From Nitriliruptorales bacterium (GTDB taxonomy: Bacteria; Actinomycetota; Nitriliruptoria; Euzebyales; Egibacteraceae): a DNA stretch of 8,976 bases. The translations under genes and the position numbers were made by a program. Below, piece after piece: positions 1-5,304 of this stretch. Under the pieces are notes generated by a model. That model was not told where the DNA came from, did not search any database, and saw only the letters and a list, made by a program, of their open reading frames with translations. Each line of letters begins with the position of its first letter. The first letter of the stretch is position 1. The stretch lies in NCBI GenBank assembly GCA_007133145.1, contig SLNF01000148.1:1-8976 (forward strand), in the 5' to 3' direction.

Positions 1-1
1 C

Positions 2-1018
2 GGCGTCCACTTCGGCCACCAGACGCGCCGCTGGAACCCGAAGATGGAGCGCTACATCCTCACCGAGCGCAACGGCATCTACATCATCGACATCCAGCAG
101 ACGATCGCGATGCTCGAGCGCTCGTACAACTTCGTGCGCGACAGCGTGGCCAAGGGCGGCAGCGTCCTCTTCGTCGGCACGAAGAAGCAGGCGCAGGAGG
201 CCATCGAGACCCAGGCCCAGCGCGTGACGATGCCCTACGTCAACTACCGCTGGCTCGGCGGGATGCTCACGAACTTCGAGACGATCAAGGGCCGCCTCGC
301 GCGTCTGCGCGAGCTCGAGGAGCTCATCGGCTCGGAGACCATGGAGCGCCTGCCGAAGAAGGAGGGCCTCCAGCTCCAGCGCGAGTACGCCAAGCTCGAG
401 CAGAACCTCGGTGGGATCCGCGGCATGACGAAGCTGCCGAGCGCGATCTGGATCGTCGACACCGTCAAGGAGGAGATCGCCGTCAAGGAGGCCAACCGCC
501 TCGGCATCCCCGTCGTGGCCGTCGTCGACACGAACTGCGACCCCGACGTCGTGCAGTACGTCATCCCCGGCAACGACGACGCCATCCGCTCCGGCGCGCT
601 GCTCACCAAGCTCATCGCCGATGCCGTCGCCGAGGGCCACCAGGCCCGTGCCGCCCGCTCCGCCGACGACGTCGTCGCCGAGCAGGCTGCGGCGGCCGCC
701 GCGGCGGCGACCGGCCCGAGCGTCGCCGAGCCCGAGGCCGAGCCGCTCACCGAGTGGGAGATCGCCCTGCAGCAGGAGGAGGCCGCCGCGGCCGCCGCCC
801 AGGCCAGCGGGTCGACGCCCGACGTCGAGCCCGAGCCCGAGGCCGCACCCGGTGCCCAGCCCGAGCCCGAGGCCGCACCCGCCGCCCAGGACCCTGCACA
901 GGCCGAGCCCCTCGCCGAGTGGGAGCAGGCCCTGCGCGCCGAGCAGGCCGCCAGCGCCACCGGGGAGCGCCCGAGCGAGGAGTCCGACGAGGGCTCGCCG
1001 GGCGAGCCCGACGCCTGA
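2..1018 (+). CDS. rpsB: 30S ribosomal protein S2 (5' partial), with long acidic C-terminal tail
   Basis: S2 is a structural protein of the small ribosomal subunit that binds late, near S1 and the 16S rRNA 3' side. The reading frame is already open at the left edge: its first residues read GVHFGHQTRRWNPKM, the S2 N-terminal motif, so only about 12 residues plus the start codon lie outside the window. The ATG at 44 is internal Met, not the start. Family core seen: LFVGTKKQAQEA, the YRWLGGMLTNFETI segment, and PSAIWIVDTVKEEIAVKEANRLGIPVVAVVDTNCDPD followed by IPGNDDAIRS. The core ends near nt 650; E. coli S2 is about 241 aa, whereas here 338 residues lie within the window. The extra roughly 120 residues are an Ala/Glu/Pro-rich, probably disordered tail with internal repeats. 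The gene is followed by tsf, the usual partner. Identity is certain; the function of the tail is unknown. Confidence 0.98.
   Translation, partial: GVHFGHQTRRWNPKMERYILTERNGIYIIDIQQTIAMLERSYNFVRDSVAKGGSVLFVGTKKQAQEAIETQAQRVTMPYVNYRWLGGMLTNFETIKGRLARLRELEELIGSETMERLPKKEGLQLQREYAKLEQNLGGIRGMTKLPSAIWIVDTVKEEIAVKEANRLGIPVVAVVDTNCDPDVVQYVIPGNDDAIRSGALLTKLIADAVAEGHQARAARSADDVVAEQAAAAAAAATGPSVAEPEAEPLTEWEIALQQEEAAAAAAQASGSTPDVEPEPEAAPGAQPEPEAAPAAQDPAQAEPLAEWEQALRAEQAASATGERPSEESDEGSPGEPDA
740..952 (+). repeat. Two-copy EPLxEWExALxxExAA motif in the S2 tail
   Basis: The S2 tail encodes the same 16-residue motif twice: EPLTEWEIALQQEEAA at nt 740-787 and EPLAEWEQALRAEQAA at nt 905-952, 165 nt (55 codons) apart. 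The Glu, Pro, Leu, Trp and the ALxxExAA helix-like pattern are kept. Each copy is a short amphipathic segment with a conserved Trp inside otherwise low-complexity Ala/Pro/Glu sequence. Conservation of a rare residue (Trp) in a tail of cheap residues suggests a binding segment, but this is inference. Confidence 0.75.
830..889 (+). repeat. 30-bp tandem repeat, two units (PEPEAAPxAQ)
   Basis: Two head-to-tail 30-nt units lie at 830-859 and 860-889, encoding PEPEAAPGAQ then PEPEAAPAAQ. The first 21 nt of each unit are identical, and the differences fall in one Gly/Ala codon and the codon after it. The unit length is a multiple of three, so copy number can change without breaking the frame. It sits between the two EWE motifs and acts as a Pro/Glu spacer in the tail. 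Confidence 0.8.
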
Positions 1019-1066
1019 CCCCGCCCGCCAAGGCCCATCCCCCAGCCCGACCCCCGAGCCCCACCC
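1019..1066 (+). other. C-rich rpsB-tsf linker; G-quadruplex potential on the minus strand
   Basis: Of the first 49 nt after the rpsB stop, 32 are C, 8 G, 7 A and 2 T. There are eight runs of three or more C (1019-1022, 1024-1026, 1034-1036, 1039-1043, 1046-1048, 1051-1055, 1059-1062, 1064-1066). The last six are separated by only 1 to 3 nt. The minus strand therefore satisfies the canonical G3+ N1-7 G-quadruplex pattern more than once. The transcript would be C-rich and G-poor, the kind of single-stranded RNA Rho prefers. Whether it is used for either purpose is not visible from sequence. Confidence 0.6.
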
Positions 1067-1081
1067 TGAGGAGGAACTGTC

Positions 1082-1696
1082 GTGCCCGAGTTCACTGCCG
1101 CCGACGTCAAGCGCCTGCGCGAGGCCACCGGCGCCGGGATGATGGACTGCAAGAAGGCGCTCGTCGACGCCGACGGCGACTTCGACGCCGCCGCCGACCT
1201 CGTGCGCGAGCGCACGGGCGCGCGCATGGCCGACCGCGCCGGCGAGCGCAGCGCGTCGGAGGGCCTCGTCCACAGCTACCTGCACAGGCCGACGCCGGGG
1301 CTGCCCCCGAAGGTCGGCGTGCTCGTCGAGCTCAACTGCGAGACCGACTTCGTCGCCAAGGGCGAGGGCTTCCGCGACCTCGCCAACGACGTCGCGATGC
1401 ACATCGCGGCGATGCGCCCGGTGGTCGTGCGCGAGGAGGAGGTCGACGAGGCGACCCTCGAGGCCGAGCGGGAGTTCGCCCGCAAGCAGGCCCTCGAGGA
1501 GGGCAAGCCCGAGCACATCGTCGAGAAGATCGTCGACGGCAAGATCAAGGCCTTCTACAAGGAGAAGGTCCTGCTCAACCAGCCGTTCGTGAAGGACGAC
1601 AAGCGCACGATCGCCGACCTCCTCGAGGAGTTCCAGCGCACGAGCGGGGAGAAGGTCGTCCTCGCGCGCTTCGCGCGCTTCCAGATCGGCGGCTGA
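1082..1696 (+). CDS. tsf: Elongation factor Ts, short form (204 aa)
   Basis: EF-Ts is the cytoplasmic exchange factor that releases GDP from EF-Tu. The start is GTG at 1082, preceded by a strong Shine-Dalgarno GAGGAGG at 1068-1074 (7-nt spacing). Residues 5-45 form the N-terminal UBA-like domain with signature LREATGAGMMDCKKAL. The second signature ELNCETDFVAK is at residues 83-93. The C-terminal LLNQPFVKDDKRTIADLL is at 164-181. At 204 aa it matches the short forms (Thermus about 196 aa) rather than the about 270-280 aa forms of E. coli, Mycobacterium and Streptomyces, so one core subdomain is likely reduced or missing. A Pro-rich stretch (RPTPGLPPK, residues 69-77) replaces the usual short turn before VGVLVELNC. 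It is probably cotranscribed with rpsB. Confidence 0.98.
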   Translation: MPEFTAADVKRLREATGAGMMDCKKALVDADGDFDAAADLVRERTGARMADRAGERSASEGLVHSYLHRPTPGLPPKVGVLVELNCETDFVAKGEGFRDLANDVAMHIAAMRPVVVREEEVDEATLEAEREFARKQALEEGKPEHIVEKIVDGKIKAFYKEKVLLNQPFVKDDKRTIADLLEEFQRTSGEKVVLARFARFQIGG

Positions 1697-1701
1697 CCGC
1701 C

Positions 1702-1728
1702 CCGCCCGCGGCGGGTCGTCGCGGGCGG
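1702..1728 (+). terminator. Candidate terminator hairpin after tsf
   Basis: A perfect 9-bp GC stem, CCGCCCGCG (1702-1710) with CGCGGGCGG (1720-1728), closes a 9-nt loop starting 5 nt after the tsf stop. There is no T-tract, which is common for high-GC actinobacterial hairpins, so termination strength is uncertain. Its place between tsf and a candidate pyrH promoter supports an end-of-unit role. Confidence 0.5.
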
Positions 1729-1757
1729 CCCGGAACCCGGCCCGACCGCCGTGAGGG

Positions 1758-1788
1758 TGGACGCCGTCACCCCGGCGCCCGGTAGGAT
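1758..1788 (+). promoter_or_regulatory. Candidate sigma-70-type promoter for the pyrH unit
   Basis: TGGACG at 1758-1763 (5 of 6 to TTGACG) and TAGGAT at 1783-1788 (fits the TANNNT -10 pattern) are separated by 19 nt, slightly longer than ideal. Transcription would start near 1795, giving a leader of about 30 nt to the pyrH GTG at 1826. The tsf-pyrH gap (129 nt) is the second longest in the window and also carries the tsf hairpin, so a promoter here is expected. Pattern-based only. Confidence 0.42.
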
Positions 1789-1825
1789 CCTGCGAGCCAC
1801 ACGGCGCTGACGAAGCGAGGTCAGG

Positions 1826-2566
1826 GTGGACAGCGGCCCGAAGTACCGGCGGATCCTCCTCAAGCTCTCCGGGGAGGCCTTCGCCGACGCCGACGCGAGC
1901 ATCAGCCCGGCGATCGTCCACTCGATCGCCGAGCAGCTCGCCGAGGTCGCCGCCCGCGGGGTCGAGATCGGCGTCGTCGTCGGGGGTGGCAACATCTTCC
2001 GTGGCAGCGCCCCGCAGGCCTCGGGCATGGACCGCTCGAGCGCCGACCACATGGGCATGCTCGCCACGGTGATCAACGCCCTGTCGCTGCAGGACGCCGT
2101 GGAGAAGCAGGGGTTGCCGACCCGGGTGCAGTCGGCGGTGTCGATGCAGGAGCTCGCCGAGCCCTACATCCGTCGCCGCGCGATCCGTCACCTCGAGAAG
2201 GGCCGGCTCGTGATCTTCGCCGGCGGGCTCGGGGCGCCGTACTTCTCCACCGACACCGCCGCGGCGCAGCGCGCGCTCGAGATCGGCGCCGAGGCGATCC
2301 TCAAGGGCACCGGCGTCGATGGGGTCTACGACCGCGACCCCCGTGGCGACGCCGACGCGCTGCGCTTCACCGAGCTCACCCACCTCGAGGCGCTCTCGCG
2401 CGGCCTCAAGGTCATGGACGCCACGGCGATCAGCCTGTGCATGGACAACCGGCTGCCGATCGTCGTCTTCGAGCTGTTGCGAGAGGGCAACATCTGGCGC
2501 GTCGTCGACGGCGAGCCCATCGGCACGCTCGTCCACACGCCCGTCGAGGAAGGAGCGCAGTCGTGA
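1826..2566 (+). CDS. pyrH: Uridylate kinase (UMP kinase)
   Basis: PyrH phosphorylates UMP to UDP with ATP, the step that leads from de novo pyrimidine synthesis to UTP and CTP. Bacterial enzymes are hexamers of the amino-acid-kinase fold, unrelated to eukaryotic UMP kinase. The 246-aa length is typical. Motifs seen: LLKLSGEAF (residues 11-19, phosphate-binding Lys13), VVVGGGNIFRG (50-60), MDRSSADHMGMLATVINALSLQD (68-90, UMP and subunit contacts), FAGGLGAPYFSTDTAA (131-146), KGTGVDGVYDRDP (160-172, nucleotide site) and LKVMDATAISLCMDN (194-208). The start is GTG at 1826 with GAGG at 1817-1820. That Shine-Dalgarno lies in the loop of a small 5-bp hairpin (1807-1811 with 1820-1824). The stop overlaps the frr start (GTGA), so translation is probably coupled. 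Confidence 0.98.
   Translation: MDSGPKYRRILLKLSGEAFADADASISPAIVHSIAEQLAEVAARGVEIGVVVGGGNIFRGSAPQASGMDRSSADHMGMLATVINALSLQDAVEKQGLPTRVQSAVSMQELAEPYIRRRAIRHLEKGRLVIFAGGLGAPYFSTDTAAAQRALEIGAEAILKGTGVDGVYDRDPRGDADALRFTELTHLEALSRGLKVMDATAISLCMDNRLPIVVFELLREGNIWRVVDGEPIGTLVHTPVEEGAQS
2550..2555 (+). promoter_or_regulatory. Ribosome binding site fixing the frr GTG start
   Basis: AAGGAG lies inside the end of pyrH, 7 nt before the GTG at 2563. It supports that GTG, which overlaps the pyrH stop, over the upstream in-frame start at 2437 that would overlap pyrH by 130 nt. Confidence 0.8.
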
Positions 2567-3120
2567 TCGATGACGTCCTGGCCGAGGCCAAGCACAAGAT
2601 GGCCGCCACGGTGCGCCACACCCAGAGCGAGTTCGGCAAGATCCGCACCGGGCGCGCCAACCCCAACCTCGTCGCCGACCTGCCCGTGTCGTACTACGGC
2701 ACGAAGACGCCGCTGCAGCAGATCGCCGGGATCAGCGTGCCCGAGCCGCGGATGCTCGCGATCAACCCCTACGACCAGTCGGCCCTGCGCGAGATCGAGC
2801 GCGCGATCCAGTCCGCCGACCTCGGGCTCAACCCTTCCAACGACGGCCAACTCATCCGCGTGGTCTTCCCCGAGCTCACCGAGGAGCGTCGCAAGGAGTT
2901 CGTGAAGATCGCCCGTGAGCGCGCCGAGGAGGGGCGCATCGCGATCCGCAACGCCCGCCGGCAGGCCAAGTCCGACCTCGCCGACCTCACCGACGAGGGC
3001 GCGATCACCGAGGACGAGCAGCGTCGCGGCGAGCAGCAGCTGCAGAAGCTCACTGACCGGCACATCGGCGAGATCGACGAGCACCTCGGCAACAAGGAGC
3101 AGGAGCTCCTCGAGGTCTGA
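2563..3120 (+). CDS. frr: Ribosome recycling factor
   Basis: RRF works with EF-G in the cytoplasm to split the post-termination ribosome from mRNA. From the GTG at 2563 the product is 185 aa, the standard RRF length. Seen features: N-terminal helix IDDVLAEAKHKMAATVRHTQSEFGKIRTGRANP (residues 2-34), whose IRTGRA is a family hallmark; the small domain VSYYGTKTPLQQIAGISVPEPRMLAINPYD (42-71); LGLNPSNDGQLIRVVFPELTEERRKEFVK (88-115, family signature with the conserved N-P-x-N-D-G and P-x-L-T-x-E-R-R); and two long charged helices to the C terminus. The start codon shares 4 nt with the pyrH stop. The pyrH-frr pairing is nearly universal. Confidence 0.98.
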   Translation: MIDDVLAEAKHKMAATVRHTQSEFGKIRTGRANPNLVADLPVSYYGTKTPLQQIAGISVPEPRMLAINPYDQSALREIERAIQSADLGLNPSNDGQLIRVVFPELTEERRKEFVKIARERAEEGRIAIRNARRQAKSDLADLTDEGAITEDEQRRGEQQLQKLTDRHIGEIDEHLGNKEQELLEV

Positions 3121-3185
3121 GGGCGCAAGGTCGGCAGGAGCCCGGCGGCGGCGCCACGACGGCGTCCGTCCCGGCGGGCACGGTC

Positions 3186-4094
3186 ATGGGGGGACGGGAC
3201 ATCGACGGCGAGGACGGGCCGCAGCGCGACGCGGCGAGCACGGAGGACCGGGGGGAGGGCGACCCGTCGGTCGAGCCCGGGCGCCGGCGCACGGCGGGGC
3301 GCAACCTGCCGCTGGCGATCGCCTCGGGGCTCGTGCTCGCCGCAGCGTTGCTCGGCTCGCTCTTCACGAGCGCGCTCCTGCTGCTCGCCTTCGTCGGCGC
3401 GCTGCTCGTCATCGCCCTCCTCGAGCTCGACGTCGCCGTCCGCGAGCAGGGCGTGCGCCCCGCGACGCCGGTGGCCGGCGGCGCCGGGCTCGTCATGCTC
3501 TTCGGCGCCTACTGGGTCGGGCCCTCCGCGCAGGCCCTCGGGGTGCTCCTCCTGCTCCTCGGTGCGGTGGTGTGGGTCTTCCTCGGCACCGACCGTGAGC
3601 GTGTCGTGCCGACGATCTCGACGACGCTGCTCGGCGGGCTGTGGGTGCCGTTCCTCGCCAGCCACCTCGGGCTGCTGCTCGCCCGGGAGCACGGCGAGTG
3701 GGCGGTCCTCGCGGTCATCGCCCTCGCGGTCACCAACGACATCGGCGCCTACGGGTTCGGTGCCGCGTTCGGTCGCCACAAGCTCGCGCCGCGGGTGAGC
3801 CCCGCCAAGACCTGGGAGGGCCTGCTCGGGGGGCTCGTGACGGTCCTCGTCATCGCCGCGCTCGTCACCGCCCGGCTGCCCGGCTTCGACCTCACGACCG
3901 CGCTCCTGCTCGGCGTCGTCGTCGTGCCTGCGGCCACGCTCGGCGACCTCACCGAGTCCCTCGTCAAGCGTGACCTCGGCGTCAAGGACCTCGGCAGCAT
4001 CGTCCCGGGCCACGGAGGCATCATGGACCGGGTGGACTCGATCCTCTTCGCGCTGCCGGCCGCCCATCTGCTCCTGCTCGCCGTCGGCAGCTGA
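3186..4094 (+). CDS. cdsA: Phosphatidate cytidylyltransferase (CDP-diacylglycerol synthase)
   Basis: CdsA is an integral membrane enzyme that makes CDP-diacylglycerol from phosphatidate and CTP, the precursor of the phosphatidylinositol, phosphatidylglycerol and cardiolipin branches. The full CDS signature is present at residues 258-285 (SLVKRD, then VKDLGS, then PGHGGIMDRVDS), with the metal-binding Asp residues. TNDIGAYGFGAAFGRHKL and SPAKTWEG (183-212) are also conserved. About eight to nine hydrophobic segments are visible between 42 and 300, after a charged, membrane-free N-terminal arm of 40 residues. The ATG at 3186 is the only start codon in frame after the frr stop. It has no convincing Shine-Dalgarno; CAGGAG at 3135-3140 is too far away. 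Length is 302 aa. The uppS gene that often precedes cdsA in other bacteria is absent here, as in mycobacteria. Confidence 0.97.
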   Translation: MGGRDIDGEDGPQRDAASTEDRGEGDPSVEPGRRRTAGRNLPLAIASGLVLAAALLGSLFTSALLLLAFVGALLVIALLELDVAVREQGVRPATPVAGGAGLVMLFGAYWVGPSAQALGVLLLLLGAVVWVFLGTDRERVVPTISTTLLGGLWVPFLASHLGLLLAREHGEWAVLAVIALAVTNDIGAYGFGAAFGRHKLAPRVSPAKTWEGLLGGLVTVLVIAALVTARLPGFDLTTALLLGVVVVPAATLGDLTESLVKRDLGVKDLGSIVPGHGGIMDRVDSILFALPAAHLLLLAVGS

Positions 4095-4143
4095 GCGCCG
4101 GCGAGTCCCGGCAGCCGCGCCACCCCCGGGAGCCTGACCTGCG

Positions 4144-5304
4144 ATGACCGACGCCCTCACCCCCGCGGCGCTCGACCCCTACGCGGCGAGCGACGCGGAG
4201 CTCGCCGCCGCGCTCGGCGACGAGCCGCACTACCGCCTCACCCAGCTACGGGCCTGGCTCGCCCGCGGCGTCGACGACCCTCGGGAGATGAGCGACCTCC
4301 CCGCGCGACTGCGTCGCCGTCTGGCCGACGTCCTCGCCCCGCCCCCCGAGCTCGTCGCCGAAGCCAGCGCCGACGGCGGGCTCACGCGCAAGGTCCTCCT
4401 GCGCATGCAGCCCTCGGGGGAGGAGATCGAGAGCGTGTTGATGCTCTACCCCGCCGGGGGCGAGCGGGAGCGGGCGCGCGCCACGGTCTGCATCTCCACC
4501 CAGGCCGGTTGCGCGATGGGCTGCCCGTTCTGCGCGACCGGCCAGGCCGGCCTGCGCGGCCAGCTCACCGTTGGGGAGATCGTCCGCCAGGTCACCGTCA
4601 TGCAGCGCCTCCTCGCCTCCGGTGCGATCGCCGTGGACGGCGCACCCGACCACGTCACCAACGTCGTCTTCATGGGCATGGGCGAGCCGCTCGCCAACGT
4701 CGCCGGCACGCTCGGGGCGGTGCGCTGGCTCACCGACGCCGAGCGCGGCTTCGGCCTCAGCGCGCGATCGGTCACCGTCTCCACGATCGGGCTCGTGCCG
4801 GCGATGCGCCAGCTCACCGCGCTCGGCCTGCCGGTGCGGCTCGCGGTGAGCCTGCACGCCCCCGACGACGCGCTGCGCGACGACCTCGTGCCTGCCAACC
4901 GCCGACACCCCCTCGCCGAGGTCCTCGCCGCGGCCGCCGAGCACGCCGAGGTCACCGGGCGGCGGGTGACCTTCGAGTACGTGCTCATCGACGGGATCAA
5001 CGACCAGCCCGAGCACGCCGAGCGGCTCGCAGCCCTGCTCGCCGGGCGTGGCGCGGCGCACCTCAACCTCATCCCCATGAACCCCACCCCGGGGGTGTCG
5101 TGGACCGCGCCGCCGGTCGCGGCGCAGCGGGCGTTCTGCCGGCGCCTCACCGACGCGGGCCTGCCCGCGACGATCCGTGCGAACCGGGGCACCGACATCG
5201 ACGCCGCCTGCGGGCAGCTCTACGCCACCTACCGGCTGGGCTCCGGGCGCATCCTGCCGGCGGCGATCGGCGCCGCCGAGCGGCTCGACGAGGCCCGACG
5301 ATGA
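4144..5304 (+). CDS. rlmN: Dual-specificity 23S rRNA A2503 / tRNA A37 C2-methyltransferase (radical SAM)
   Basis: RlmN methylates C2 of A2503 in the peptidyl-transferase tunnel of 23S rRNA, and of A37 in some tRNAs, through a protein-bound methyl-cysteine. The radical-SAM cluster motif CxxxCxxC is at C123, C127, C130 (CAMGCPFC). The two extra catalytic cysteines are also present: C116 in VCISTQAG, and C356 in RGTDIDAACGQL near the C terminus, matching E. coli C118 and C355. SAM-binding FMGMGEPLANV is at 176-186, VSLHAP follows around 235, and NLIPMNPTPG precedes the C-terminal part. These support RlmN rather than the resistance methylase Cfr, as does its housekeeping location. Start is ATG 4144 with a weak GGGAG at 4128-4132. 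The stop overlaps the dxr start in an ATGA. At 386 aa it is of normal length. Confidence 0.97.
   Translation: MTDALTPAALDPYAASDAELAAALGDEPHYRLTQLRAWLARGVDDPREMSDLPARLRRRLADVLAPPPELVAEASADGGLTRKVLLRMQPSGEEIESVLMLYPAGGERERARATVCISTQAGCAMGCPFCATGQAGLRGQLTVGEIVRQVTVMQRLLASGAIAVDGAPDHVTNVVFMGMGEPLANVAGTLGAVRWLTDAERGFGLSARSVTVSTIGLVPAMRQLTALGLPVRLAVSLHAPDDALRDDLVPANRRHPLAEVLAAAAEHAEVTGRRVTFEYVLIDGINDQPEHAERLAALLAGRGAAHLNLIPMNPTPGVSWTAPPVAAQRAFCRRLTDAGLPATIRANRGTDIDAACGQLYATYRLGSGRILPAAIGAAERLDEARR

Noticed and set aside
754..1785. Plus-strand open frame (343 codons) spanning the end of rpsB, the linker and tsf in another frame
   Set aside because: Translation is Arg/Ala/Gly-rich nonsense across two known genes and a non-coding linker.
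2437..2562. Upstream in-frame start for frr inside pyrH
   Set aside because: It would add about 42 Arg-rich residues not found in RRF; GTG 2563 has a good AAGGAG at 7 nt and gives the standard 185 aa.
3158..3170. Small hairpin (GACGG with CCGTC) between frr and cdsA as a terminator
   Set aside because: Only 5 bp, no T-tract, and within a tightly spaced gene run; not distinguishable from chance in such GC-rich sequence.
2769..4160. Minus-strand open frame (463 codons) opposite frr and cdsA
   Set aside because: Same GC-driven shadow effect; rich in Glu/Arg/Gly without recognisable domains, and no ribosome site or promoter.
4510..4533. RlmN considered as a Cfr-type resistance methylase
   Set aside because: The cluster and catalytic cysteines are shared by both families, but the housekeeping neighbourhood, the 386-aa length and GC use equal to neighbours all favour chromosomal RlmN.
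4509..5300. Upstream extension of the dxr frame into rlmN, which could suggest a 674-aa fusion
   Set aside because: The extension is Arg/Pro/Ala-rich with no homology pattern, whereas ATG 5301 starts exactly at the Dxr N-terminal motif and overlaps the rlmN stop in the usual way.
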